Positions 24,366 through 36,179 of a stretch of 64,000 nt of DNA are shown one piece after another. The position numbers were made by a program, and so were the translations under genes. This stretch comes from Ailurus styani. Taxonomy: Eukaryota; Chordata; Mammalia; Carnivora; Ailuridae. How positions within the stretch are numbered: the first letter of the stretch is position 1; each line of letters begins with the position of its first letter. The DNA is taken from contig LNAC01000678.1 in NCBI GenBank assembly GCA_002007465.1, positions 411,928-475,927 of the forward strand. Direction: 5' to 3'. The notes under the pieces are model-generated. The model saw nothing but the letters and a program-made list of their open reading frames with translations, was not told the DNA's origin and searched no databases.

Positions 24366-25120
24366 TAGATAAGGTTTTAAGGAGTAAAAAGTTATATATG
24401 GATTTTCAACTGCATGGGAGTTCAGACCCTTAATTCCTGTATTGTTCAGGCTCAACTGTGTTTTAGGTCATAAACATCATACTTGCTGTTCTCCTGCATT
24501 AAAATCCTATGCCTCTGGTATTCTTTTGCCTAGTCCAGACACCCAGCTGACGGCCATATATTCCATCAAAATTCTCTAAATGTAAGGATGTTCCGTAGTT
24601 GATGTAAAGAGTAAGCTACTAACAAACTGTCATTTTAAGAGACAGCTGTGCACTCAAGACTAGGTACAAAAATTCCTACTAGCACATAGTTCTAAAGAGT
24701 GAAAAAAATACATGAAATTTGGAAAGTAATCATATGAACTAACCAAAGGACTGGAGATGTCAGAATAATGAGTAAGTGAACTTGGAGACAGATTAATAAA
24801 AATTACCCAATTTTAAGAAAAATTAATAATAAGATATGATAAGAATATGAGCTGAATCTCCAGACCTATGGTACCAGTATCAAAAGGTCAAATATATAGG
24901 TTATTTAAGCCCAAGAAAGAGAGAAGAGAAAGTGTGACCAGAAAATATGGGAAGAAATAATGGTTCTAAACTTCCCAAATGTGGTGACAGACATGAAATT
25001 TAAGATTCAAAAAGTTCAACAAACCTCATAGAAGGTAATTATGTAATATATTCCAGGTATAAATAAAGAAGAGTCAAACTGCTAAAAAATGAAGAAAATA
25101 TCTCAATAAGAGCTGAAGAA

Positions 25121-25336
25121 TTGGGGCACCTGGGTGGCTCAGTGGGTAAACGCCTCTGCCTTCAGCTCAGGTCATTGTCTCAGGGTCCTGGGATGGAGCC
25201 TTGCATGGAGTCCCCATTTGGCTCCCTGCTCAGCAGGGAGCCTGCTTCCTCCTCTCTCTCTGCCTGGCTCTCTGCCTACTTGTAATCTGTCTTTCTCTGT
25301 GTCAAATAAATAAATAAAAAATCTTTAAAAAATAAA
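25121..25336 (+). mobile_element. CAN-SINE inside L1
   Basis: Sense full-length copy with target repeats AAGAGCTGAAGAA (25108-25120) and AAGAGCTAAAGAA (25337-25349), one mismatch. The middle has an extra TGGAGTCCCCATTTGGCTC arrangement compared with other copies. Confidence 0.94.
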
Positions 25337-26270
25337 AAGAGCTAAAGAAGTGTCCTATATTTGGAGGAAAACAATTTGATCACATATTTTCATCAGCAGT
25401 AATGGAAACTAGAAGACAACAGAATAACAAATTTCAAATGCTGAAAGAAAAAAAAACCTGTAAATCACAATTTAGTGTCCAGAAAAAGTCATGAAATTAT
25501 AAAGATGAGAAAAATTCACATAAGGAAAACTTGTGAAAAATTTTCACTATCAGACACACAATAATAGATGTGGTAAGGCAAATTATTCAGAGGAAGACAA
25601 ATAACAACAGAGTGAGACTCAGATATTTAGAAAGGAATAGAAATAGTAAATATCTGAGTAAATACAAAAGCCAATTTTCCTCTTGTCTTTTAAAAAATGT
25701 ATGTGGCTGTTTAAAAACACACTCATAACTATGACTGGTGGAGATAAAAATGTATATAAATAAAATCTGTATGCCAACTATGTATAAAGGATGGTGGGGA
25801 GCAGGACTATAAAATTTCAAAAAAGGCGAAAGATTTATGCGATCTGAAGAGAAACCAGAGTATAGGACTATAAAATTTCAAAATTACCAGTTTTTATATG
25901 AAATATTATAATATTAACTATAAGTAGAATCAGATATCATTAATGTACATTATAATCTGTAGAGTAACCACTAAATGCAAAAGGTTAGAGGTAAAGGTAC
26001 AAAATATAATACAGTTAAAAAAATATAAAATCCTCAAAATATCCAATCATCCAAAAAAGACATGAAAGGGAAAAACTGAGAAACTAACCAACAAAAAAAT
26101 ACACAGGGAAAAGAACTCATAACAAATATTAAAAGGAGTTCAAATCTAACCTTACTAATATTTACATTAAATGGAAATGGTCTGAAGGTTTAAATAAGGC
26201 AATTAAATGTCAGAGATCAAAAGAATGCATAAAAAAAGCCAAAAATGCTGCCAATAAGACTCACATTTTT

Positions 26271-26426
26271 TTTTAAATTTTATTTACTTGAGAGAGAGCA
26301 TGAGCAAGGGGCAGGTCAGAGGGAGAGGAAGAAGAAGAATTCTCGTTGAGGAAAGATCCCAGTATCCTGAGACCATGACCTGAACCGAAGGCAGATGCTT
26401 AACTGACTGAGCCACTCAAGCACCCC
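26271..26426 (-). mobile_element. Older, shortened CAN-SINE inside L1
   Basis: Antisense SINE of about 156 bp with part of the middle missing. Imperfect 15-bp target repeats AAGACTCACATTTTT (26256-26270) and AAGATTCATATTTTT (26427-26441). Confidence 0.91.
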
Positions 26427-28050
26427 AAGATTCATATTTTTAATATAAAGATGCAAAGAGGTAGATAATAAATATATGTAAAAAGAAATAGCATTAAAAT
26501 TATACATTAAATTAAAAAATCGTATCAAATTTAAAAAGATTGACATCATACTGAATATCTACTCTGACTATAATAATATGAAACTAGAAATCACTAATAA
26601 GAGGAACCTGGAAAATTCTAAATATATGGCTATTAAACACATTCCTGAAAAACCAATAGGTAACAGAATAAATTAAAAGGGAAATCAAAAAGCATTTAAA
26701 AAAAAACTAAGGTGGGAATACAACATACCAAAATTTATGGGATGCAGCCAAAGTACCTGTAAGGGTAAAGTTTATAATGATCAAAACCTTCATTAAGAAA
26801 AAAGAAAGATCTCATATAAACATCCTAATTTTTCATCTCAAGGAATAAGAAAAATGAGAAGAAAAAAAAAAGCCTGAATTTAGTTGAATGAAAATAACAC
26901 AGATCAGAGCAGAAATAAATGAAACAGAGTTTAGAAAGCAACAGAAAGATCAATAATGTTTTGTGAAAAGAAAAACAAAATAAAAACCTATAGCTAGAAT
27001 ACCAAGAAAAAAAGAGAGGTCCTAAATAATAAAATTATAAATGAAGAGGAGACTTTACAACTTACACCACAGAAACACAAAGGAAGATAAATGACAATCA
27101 TGAACAATTACATGCCAACAAATTGAACAATCTAGAAGAATTGGATAACAGAAACATTAAACCTACTAAATCTGGATCATATATCTGAACAGACAAACAA
27201 TGTATAAGTAGACTGAATCAGTAACAAAAATGTCCAACAAAGAAAACTCAGGGCCAGATGACTTTATGGATGAATTCTACCACACTTTTAAAGAAGATTT
27301 ACCATCAATACATCTCAAATTTTTCCCAAAAACTGAAGAGGAGGGAATATTCTCAAACTAATTTTATGAAGCCAACATTACTCTGCTACCAAAGTCAGAT
27401 AACTATAAAAGATTATAAAACTACAGGCCAATATCCCTGATGAATATAGATGGGAAGATCCGCCACCCCCCAAAAAAATACTAGCAAACTGAATTCAACA
27501 GCACACTGAAAGGATCACACATTATGATCTAGTGGGATATATAACTGGAAAACAAGAATAGTTCAATATATACAAATCAACAAAAACATGCTGTATCACA
27601 TTAATAGAGTGAAAGACAAAAATTACATGATAGTCTCAATAGATGTAGAGAAAAGTATTTGACAATATTCAACACCTTTTTGGGTTTGAAAACTCTCAAC
27701 AAATTGGGTATAGAAGGAACATATTTCAACATTATAAAGATTTATATGACTAACTCACAGCTAACCTCCTATTCACTGGTGAACAATTGAAAGCTTTCTC
27801 TCTAAGATCAGGAACAAGAAAAGAGTGGTAACGCTCACCTATTCAACATAGTACTGACTGTCCTGGGCAAAACAACTGGAAAGAAAAAGAAATAGAAGGT
27901 ATCCAAATTAGAAAGGAAGAAGTAAAAATGCATCTGTTTGCTGATGATCAAATCTTTGACATAGAAAATTCTAGATACTATCAAAAAACTCTTAAAATTA
28001 ATAAAACATATCAATAAAGTTCAGGATCAGTGTTAAAAATAAAAGTTACT

Positions 28051-28246
28051 TGGGGCACCTGGGTGGCTCAGTGGGTTAAGCCTCTGCCTTTGGCTCAGTT
28101 CATGATCTCAGGGTCCTGGGATCGAGTCCTACATTGGGCTCTCTGCTCAACAGGGAGCCTGTTCCCTCCTCTCTCTCTTTGTGTCTGTCTCTCTGCCTAC
28201 TTGTGATCTTTCTCCGTGTCAAATGAATAAATAAAATCTTTAAAAA
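28051..28246 (+). mobile_element. CAN-SINE inside L1
   Basis: Sense full-length copy with TCAAATGAATAAATAAAATC at its 3' end, a variant shared with the copies at 35534 and 40631. The target repeat overlaps A-rich sequence, so its exact length is unclear. Confidence 0.93.
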
Positions 28247-28552
28247 TAAAATAACACAGTTACATTTCTATACATTAACAATGAACTATCTGAAAAAGAA
28301 ATTAAAAAAATATCCCATCTACAATAGTTTCAAAAACAGTAAAATATTAGGAATTAATTTAACAAAGACGTTAAATAGCAACACACTGAAGACTATAAGA
28401 CATTGATGAAAAAAAATTAAGGAAGAGATAAATAAATGAGCGATACCCAGTGTTCATGGATTGGAGGAATTAATATTATCTTAATGTCCACATTACCCAA
28501 AGCCATCTATACATTCAGTGCAATGCTTTTCAAAATTCCAATGACATTTTTC

Positions 28553-28727
28553 TTTCTTTCTTTTTTTATTAGTTTCAGAGGTAAAATTTAGTGATTCATC
28601 TGTTGCATATAACAGTCAGTGCTCATTACACCAAGAACCCTCCTTAATGCCCACCACCTAATTATCCCATCCCCCCACTTCCCTCCCTTCCAGCAACCTT
28701 CAGCTTATTTCATAGAGTTCAGCATCT
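28553..28727 (-). mobile_element. 5'-truncated L1 3' end inside older L1
   Basis: About 175 bp of carnivore L1 3' UTR in antisense (GTGATTCATCTGTTGCATAT, CCCTCCTTAATGCCCACCAC). It is flanked by CCAATGACATTTTTC (28538-28552) and CCAGTGGCATTTTTC (28728-28742), a 15-bp duplication with two differences. Older L1 ORF2 sequence continues on both sides. Confidence 0.9.
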
Positions 28728-29085
28728 CCAGTGGCATTTTTCAGAGAAATAGAAAAGAACATTCTAAAATTCATATGGAATAATAAAAGAACCAAAATAG
28801 CCCAAGGAATCTTGAGAAAAAAACAAAGCTGGAGACATCACATTTCTTCATTTAAAACTGTATTACAAAGCTACAGTAATCAAATCAGTATTGTATTGGC
28901 AACAACAACAACAAACAAACAAACCAAAAACTGGCACATAGACCAATGGAACAGAACTGAGAGCATAGAAATAAACTCATGCCTAGATGGCCCACAAATA
29001 TTGACAAAGGAGATAAGATTACTCACTGGGAAAAGGATAGTCTCTTCAATTAGTGGTGTAACAAAAACTGGATACATATATGAAA

Positions 29086-29127
29086 AAGAGAGAAAGGAAG
29101 GAAGGAAGGAAGGAAGGAAGGAAGGAA

Positions 29128-29181
<54 letters not shown>

Positions 29182-29202
29182 GGAAAGAAAGAAAGAAAGA
29201 AA
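29086..29202. repeat. (GGAA)n/(GAAA)n microsatellite born inside L1 ORF2
   Basis: About nine GGAA units followed by about sixteen GAAA units with one GAGG interruption. L1 ORF2 sequence continues on both sides without a target repeat, so the tract probably grew from the purine-rich ORF2 segment rather than arriving by insertion. Long frames across it (173, 110 and 91 codons) are artefacts of the repeat. Confidence 0.9.
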
Positions 29203-30123
29203 TTGGACTCATATCTTATACCACCCTCCAAAATGAAATTGAAATGGATTGAAAACTTAAATATAAGACCTGAAACCATAAAACCCTTAGTAAAAAACTT
29301 AGGGAAAAAACTCCTTCCCATTGATTTTGGTAATGATTTTTTTTTATGACACCAAAATTACAAACAATAACAATAACAATAAAGAAGCTGTGCTACATCA
29401 CACAAAGAAGCTTTGCACAGCAAAAGAAACAATAAACAAAATGAAAGATCAACCTACCGAATGGGAGAAAATGTTTCAAACTGCATATCTGATTAAAGTT
29501 TCACAAATTATATATAAGAAACTCACACTACTCCATAGCAAGGGAAAAAAAAATCCTGATTAAAAAAATAGGCAGAAAACGTAGACATTTTTCTAGAAAA
29601 AGACATACAAATAGCCAACAAGTACATGAAAATGTACTCAACATCACTACTCATCAGGGAATGCAAATCAGAACAACACTTAGATATCACTTCACACAGA
29701 ATGGCTATTACCAAAAAGAAGTGACAACAAAAGTTGGCAAGAATGTGTAGAACAAGCAATCTTTCTGCACTATTGGTGGGAATAGTGTAAATAATGGAAA
29801 ACAGTATGGAGGTGTCTCATCAAATTTAAAATAGAACTATCATATGATCCAGTAATCCCACTTTTGGATATATATCCCCCCAAAAAAATGAAATCACTAT
29901 CTCAAAGAGATATCTGAACTCCTATGTTCATTGCACCATTGTTCATAATAGCCAAGAAAAGGAAATATCCTAGGCATCCATAGGTAGTTGGATAGATAAT
30001 GGAAATGTAGTGTGCATATTATTCAATACAATTTGGTCATAAAACAAGAAGATTCTGCCATTTGCTATAACAAGGATGGACCTGGGAGGCATTATGCTAA
30101 GTGAAGTAAACAACACAAAGAAA

Positions 30124-30264
30124 CTGGGTGATGGGCATTAAGGAGGGCATGTGATGTAATGAGCATTGGGTGTTATATGCAACTGATGAATAACTGAACT
30201 CTACCTCTGAAACTAATGATATACTGTATATGTTAATTAGTTGAATTAAAATTAAATCTAAAAA
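30124..30264 (+). mobile_element. Very short L1 3' end with perfect target repeat
   Basis: A 141-bp sense copy of the carnivore L1 3' terminus (GGGTGATGGGCATTAAGGAG, GAGCATTGGGTGTTATATGC, TATGTTAATTAGTTGAATT). It is bounded by the perfect 12-bp repeat AACACAAAGAAA (30112-30123, 30265-30276), inserted in the older L1. Confidence 0.92.
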
Positions 30265-30682
30265 AACACAAAGAAAGACAAATAATGTGTGTATTACTTG
30301 TATGTGGAATCTTTAAAAAAAATAGAATACATAGAAACAGAGTGTATAATGATGAATAAATGGTAGATAGTGTTTTCCAGGGGTTGAGGGTATAGGAAAT
30401 TGGGAGATATTGGCCAAATTGTACACAAAGTGTACAAAGTATACAGCATGATGACTACAGTACCGTATTACATATTTGAAAGTTACTATGAGAGTAGAGC
30501 TTTATGTTCTTGACATAAAAACAATAAAACTGTAATTATGTGAGGGGAAGGATGTGTTAACTGACCTTACTCTGCTAAACATTTTGCAATATAGACAAAT
30601 CAAATCTTCACATTGTAACACCTTAAATTTATACAACATGTCAATTTCATCTCAATAAAGCTGAAAAGAAAAGAAAAGAAAA

Positions 30683-30966
30683 TTCCCTACAGACTAATTT
30701 AAATTTTTAAGAAATTAAGTATCTTAAGTATAGAGAGGAAAACTGGTTGCTTCAGCAGATTCTATACTAGATGAAGTCACATTAAGCATTTAAAATTCTC
30801 ATATTTGTCTGACCTCTAGGATATCCCCTAACCTAATAATGGAAAACTGAGAAAAGAATGTTAGCAGTACTTACATGTATACTAAAAAAAGACCAATAGA
30901 ATCCAAATCCATTTAAAATAAAAATATGGATCTGAAAGGTCTAAGAGCCTTTAAAAATAATTAAAC
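30683..30966. other. No gene or repeat recognised
   Basis: AT-rich stretch after the L1 3' end. Nothing supported. Confidence 0.45.
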
Positions 30967-30978
30967 AAGAAACAAAAT

Positions 30979-31086
30979 GAGAGAGCCTGGGTGGCTCAGT
31001 TGGTTAAGCATCCGACCTTTGATTTCATCTCAGGGTAATGAATTTGAGCCCTGCCTTGGGCTCCATGCTGGGCATGGAGCTTACTT

Positions 31087-31131
<45 letters not shown>

Positions 31132-31138
31132 AGAATAA
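30979..31138 (+). mobile_element. Head-only older CAN-SINE with 40-A tail
   Basis: The tRNA-like head and middle (GCCTGGGTGGCTCAGTTGG, GGGCTCCATGCTGGGCATGG) join directly to 40 uninterrupted A at 31090-31129. The CT-rich 3' body and AATAAA block are absent. Target repeat AAGAAACAAAAT at 30967-30978 and 31139-31150 is perfect. Confidence 0.92.
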
Positions 31139-31152
31139 AAGAAACAAAATAT

Positions 31153-31218
31153 AAGGCACTATGAACAGATCATGAAATATTTGTAAAGGCACTATGAATA
31201 GATTATGAAATATTTTTA
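31153..31218. repeat. 33-bp tandem duplication
   Basis: Two adjacent 33-bp units (31153-31185, 31186-31218), each beginning AAGGCACTATGAA. They differ at about three or four positions. Confidence 0.85.
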
Positions 31219-31318
31219 AATGACCATTACATTATTTTAAATACATAAAAAGGAGGTACAAAACTAAAAAAATGAAAATTGTTGACTAAAGAATTCCAAA
31301 GAAAATATATAATTTTCT

Positions 31319-31516
31319 TTCTTTTTAAGATTTTATTTATTTATTTGACACAGAGAGAGATACAGCAAGAGAGGGGACACAAGCAGGGGGAGTGGAAAAT
31401 GGGGAAGCAGGCCTCCCACTGAGCAGGGAGCCCGATGCGGGGCTTGATCCTAGGACCCTGGGATCATGACCTGAGCCGAAGGCAGAAGCTTAACGACTGA
31501 GCCACCCAGGCGCCCC
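31319..31516 (-). mobile_element. CAN-SINE (arctoid type), antisense
   Basis: Full-length antisense copy with the perfect 11-bp repeat TATAATTTTCT (31308-31318, 31517-31527). Confidence 0.95.
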
Positions 31517-31527
31517 TATAATTTTCT

Positions 31528-32493
<966 letters not shown>

Positions 32494-32586
32494 GTAAAAG
32501 CTGCAAGAAAAAAGAAAATCTTTTACCCCAGAAGATTCTAGCTTTATAACATAGAAACATTTTAGAATCACAAAGAGTAATTTTTT

Positions 32587-32789
32587 TTAAGATTTTATTT
32601 TATTAATTTATTTGACAGAGAGAGAGAGATCACAAGTAGGCAGAGAGGCGGGCAGAGAGAGAGGAGGAAGCAGGCTCCCTGCTGAGCAGGGAGCCCAATC
32701 CCAGGGGTTCTATCCCAGGACCCTGGAATCATGAGTCGACACCTGAGTTGAAGGCAGAGGCTTTAACCCACTGAGCCACCCAGGGGCCC
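32587..32789 (-). mobile_element. CAN-SINE (mustelid type), antisense
   Basis: Antisense copy just after the RPL32 retrocopy. Target repeats CACAAAGAGTAATTTTT (32569-32585) and CACAAGAGTAATTTTT (32790-32805) differ by one A. The middle contains a small rearrangement (CCCAATCCCAGGGGTTC; GAGTCGACACCTGAG). Confidence 0.94.
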
Positions 32790-32805
32790 CACAAGAGTAA
32801 TTTTT

Positions 32806-33123
32806 AAAACATATAATTTTGTTATATTATCCCAATGTATAGGTATTATCTATCAAGAATTAAGTAAACAAGTAAAAGAGGGCACAGATGATTGAAAACC
32901 AACATGCAATGAAACCAAAATGCAAAATTATTGATAAATATTAAAGTTTTACTTATGCAAACAAATACTATCTGTGGTGGTAAGAGAGTATTACAGTATG
33001 TCGTCCTAAGCTAGGCCACAAAGGAAGGTATTTATTCCATAAAATTAACGAGTGGATTGCAAACAGAAGCATTACAAATTAACTTCAATTTATAGTAACT
33101 TAAAATAAAATTTTCTGATGAAG
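32806..33123. other. No gene or repeat recognised
   Basis: A-rich sequence, possibly old L1. Nothing definite. Confidence 0.4.
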
Positions 33124-33124
33124 A

Positions 33125-33337
33125 GGGATGCCTGGTTGGCTCAGTCAGTTAAGCCTCTGACTCTTGATTTCGGCTCAGGTCCTGATCTCAGGGTTCTGGA
33201 TCAAGCCCTGCATCAGGCTCCAGGCTCAGCTGAGTCTGCCAGAGATTCTCTCTCACCACTCTCTGCCTCCCCACCTGCCATAAATTAAATAAATAAATCT
33301 TAAAATCAAACAATCAATCCTTAAAAAAATAAAGTAA
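33125..33337 (+). mobile_element. Older CAN-SINE
   Basis: Sense SINE with head TGCCTGGTTGGCTCAGTCAG followed by CTGACTCTTGATTTCGGC, the ancestral caniform form. Shortened CT-rich body and tail AAATAAATAAATCTTAAAAT. No clear target repeat. Confidence 0.91.
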
Positions 33338-34258
33338 AATTAGAATGACTATTTAAAGGGCAAAAAATTACTAAACACCAAGTCTATTATAGTAGATTTG
33401 AAAATCTGAATATAATTAATAGTTTTGAAAATGAAGTTTTTCATAAGTTGTCATAATTGTTTTATATAATAAAATGTTCTCTATCATAATATATTTATGA
33501 ATATGTCGTAATTAAGAAAGAGATAGTGAACTACATGAAACAACCAAAATGGGAGAGATAAGAAAATGAAGTCTGACCAAATCCCGTACCCAGAGATTTT
33601 CTGGACATTTCTGCCAAACTGTTTCATAGAATGAATTTTCCCCATGCTACACGAATTATTTAGGTGCACAAAAAATGATGGAAACCTCTTTGAGGGTACT
33701 TAGTGGTGAGTTCACATGGAGGACATGTCTGGACTATGAGTCCCTTGGGCACAATCATATAGGTAAATTGTGTGTGTTCAGATGAACAATGCTAACATTG
33801 AATTAATATCCTACCACAGTCAATGTGTTCTGATATGTCCCTGCTACAGAGGTGCAGGTCCCAGGAAAGATCCTTTTAGATGCTGCCTTCTGATATTTTT
33901 GTGATAAACAGGTAGTAATAAACAGCTTCAGTGAAACTAACTGCTTTTAAGTGAAAATGTTATTGAAATTCACGCCCACTTTCCCAAGGGCTGAATTATT
34001 TCTGAAATATTTATTTGGATGTGAAAATAATCCACAGATATCCTTCAAGACCAACAATGATTGCCAGACTCCAGGTGATCTATAGATTAAGTAATAAAGC
34101 TCATAGATCTTGGGAGTTCATGTGGAGGTTACTTCCAGACTCTGAACCTCTAAAGGAACATGTCCATAGGTATAAATGAGATTGAATATATATAGCAATG
34201 TGAGTGGGTTCAGAAGTAAATTATTACATTGATAAGTATCCCATTGAGTCAAACACAC
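33338..34258. other. Unclassified; possible ancient internal duplication
   Basis: No repeat family named. Two stretches (33708-33810 and 34114-34235) share an ordered series of words: GAGTTCA, TGGAGG, a CATAGGTA/ATAGGTAAA-like block and a GGTTCAGA/TGTTCAGA block. This hints at an old duplication or two relics of one element. Confidence 0.35.
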
Positions 34259-34481
34259 CAAGATGACACAGTTGCTACTAATCACAAGTGGCTACTGAGC
34301 ACTTAAAATGCAGGTAGTCCACATTAAGATATACAATAATTTTAAAATACACACTTGATTTTGCAGGCTNCAAGATGACACAGTTGCTACTAATCACAAG
34401 TGGCTACTGAGCACTTAAGATGCAGGTAGTCCACATTAAGATATACAATAATTTTAAAATACACACTTGATTTTGCAGGCT
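34259..34481. repeat. 111-bp direct duplication separated by a single N
   Basis: 34259-34369 and 34371-34481 are the same 111 bases apart from one A/G difference (ACTTAAAATG against ACTTAAGATG), with N at 34370 between them. The unit includes GTGGCTACTGAGCACTTAA, which resembles a hAT/MER5-type transposon relic. The layout is what results when two overlapping contig ends are joined without merging, but a true tandem duplication is possible. Confidence 0.95.
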
Positions 34482-34712
34482 TACTAAGAAAGGAGGGAAA
34501 GAAGGGAGAGAGGGAGTGGAGAGAGGGAAGGAGAGATGGAGGATAGAAGGAAGGAAGGAAGGAAGGAAGGAAAGAAGGAAGGAAGGAAGGAAGGGAGGGA
34601 GGGAGGGNGGATGGAGGATAGAAGGAAGGAAGGAAGGAAGGAAGGAAGGAAGGAAGGAAGGAAGGAAGGAAGGAAGGGAGGGAGGGAGGAAGCAGGGAGG
34701 ATAGGGAGGAAA
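34482..34712. repeat. Purine-rich (GGAA)n/(GGGA)n array with an embedded N
   Basis: Long GGAA/GGGA repeat. N at 34608 separates two similar blocks, about 34535-34607 and 34610-34685. Each starts GATGGAGGATAGAAGG, runs through GGAA units and ends in GGGA units. The 119-codon antisense frame and the shorter sense frames here are repeat translations. Confidence 0.93.
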
Positions 34713-35533
34713 CTTTAAGTTTCAGAATGTAGGCTGCTGGCCAAGCCAATAAGTAAGTGTGTGATTTGTATCGACTCCAAACAACATTATCCGTTCGTGT
34801 GTATTATGCCCTAGCAGTGAAGACAAATCAAACAAAATTCCACTTTAAGACATAAACCAAAAATAGTTAAAACTCTTGTTTGGAAAATCTTAAAATTCTC
34901 ACAAGTACATCTAGGTCATATAGCAAAAGATCTGTCAAATATTTTCAGTAACAATTCTCCCATATTGGAAAGGTGGTTATATACTAGGAAATCTATTGTA
35001 ATTATAAAATCAGTGGAAAACCTAAAAATTGACTATATTGTGAATCATAAGAAATACATAAAAGTGGACATATATTTCCAGATAAAGCTATTAAGATTAG
35101 AAATAGCAAATTCCTATCCTTAGATAGTACAGACGACATTTACCTCAAGCAGAAAGTTTCTTACATAATTGAAGTTGAAAAAATAGAGGCATTTCCATAA
35201 TAAAAATGAGAAATAAATACCTCTTTTCTCATTTAAATACTTATCATAATCTTACTATGATTGCCAGTTAAATAAATGAAGAGACATAAACCAGAGAAAA
35301 AATTAGATACAAATAGGGAGAAGTCATTGTTATTTTTGGATAAAATAATGAAGAAATACAACTGAGATATTTTAAGATAAATGAATATTCATTTTCTGGA
35401 AATATCAATAGTTGTTCTAAATTTTGACAATATGATTTTATTCTTCAAGTAACAAAAAACTAATCTATAAGAATACTTCTAGAAAAATTATAAGAAGGTT
35501 TGATGAAGAAACTAGTATTAAAAAGAAAAGAAC

Positions 35534-35825
35534 GGGTGCCTGGGTGGCTCAGTGGTTTAAAGCCGCTGCCTTCGGCTCAGGTCATGATCCCAGGGTCCTG
35601 GGATCGAGGCCCACATCGGGCTCTCTGCTCAGCGGGGAGCCTGCTTCCTCCTCTCTCCTCTCTCTCTGCCTGCCTCTCTGCCTACTTGTAATCTCTCTCT
35701 CTGTGTCAAATGAATAAATAAAATCTTTAAAAAAAAAAAATGCCTGCCTCTGTGCCTACTTGTAATCTCTCTCTCTGTGTCAAATGAATAAATAAAATCT
35801 TTAAAAAAAGAAAAAAAGAAAAAGA
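35534..35825 (+). mobile_element. CAN-SINE with duplicated 3' end
   Basis: Complete SINE ending in an A run at 35740. About 70 bp of its 3' end (TGCCTGCCTC...AATAAATAAAATC plus A tail) is then repeated at 35741-35809. One target repeat, AAAAGAAAAGAAC, flanks the whole unit (35521-35533, 35826-35838), so the extra 3' end came in with the insertion or arose afterwards by tandem duplication. Confidence 0.94.
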
Positions 35826-36179
35826 AAAAGAAAAGAACACTGCCAAGAACTACAGTTAGGTCTCCAATAAATAGTAAGTCATATCTACTTAGTGGGAATA
35901 CATAATATTTTAAAGATATAAATTCTTTCCAAAATAATTTGTATGTTTGTGAAAATATTATAAAATATCCAATCATTTTATTTTGAACTGATATTAAAAT
36001 TTCTTTGGCAGAATAAATGGAGGGCAGGATGGCCAAAATAAATATGGTATTGAAAAGAATTAAGCAAAGCTTTTCCTTACCAGATGTCAAAACACAAAGC
36101 ACAAGTGTTAATTGAGTCTGTGACAGAGATTACTATTTTTCCTTCCAAAAATTAATCTCTAATTCTTCTTTAGCACTAA

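Larger units (their letters stand above)
23705..24458. mobile_element. MER2-like DNA transposon split by two SINEs
   Basis: Same family and same orientation as 1885-2200. It starts CAATTGACTCTGAACAAC and ends CTCAACTG, the two degenerate terminal inverted repeats. After removing SINEs at 23845-24021 and 24151-24365 about 360 bp remain, close to the family length. The two SINEs landed about 130 bp apart in the same direction. Confidence 0.82.
24890..30682 (+). mobile_element. Ancient near-complete L1, sense, heavily interrupted
   Basis: Long decayed LINE-1. About 24890-25560 resembles the L1M region upstream of ORF2 (GAAGAAATAATGGTTCTAAA, AAATGCTGAAAGAAAAAAAA). Endonuclease/RT-like ORF2 sequence runs from about 26080, with a TTTGCTGATGAT block at 27937-27948 that would encode the RT motif FADD. 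The 3' half of ORF2 continues past 29900, and the 3' end reads CATCTCAATAAAGCTGAAAAG at about 30650-30671. Frames are broken many times, so it is inactive. Later events inside it are SINEs at 25121, 26271 and 28051, L1 fragments at 28553 and 30124, and a microsatellite at 29086. The 5' boundary is uncertain. Confidence 0.82.

Noticed and set aside
29086..29202. Regularly spaced repeats that could suggest a CRISPR array (also the many SINE copies)
   Set aside because: There is no repeat-spacer structure with unique spacers, and the genome is mammalian. These are a microsatellite and dispersed SINEs.
28731..29252. 173-codon frame with a long Lys/Glu/Arg run
   Set aside because: It is L1 ORF2 remnant read into the GGAA/GAAA microsatellite. 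The antisense Phe/Leu/Ser-rich frames have the same cause.
34390..34749. 119-codon Pro/Ser/Phe-rich antisense frame
   Set aside because: Pure simple-repeat translation across an N.
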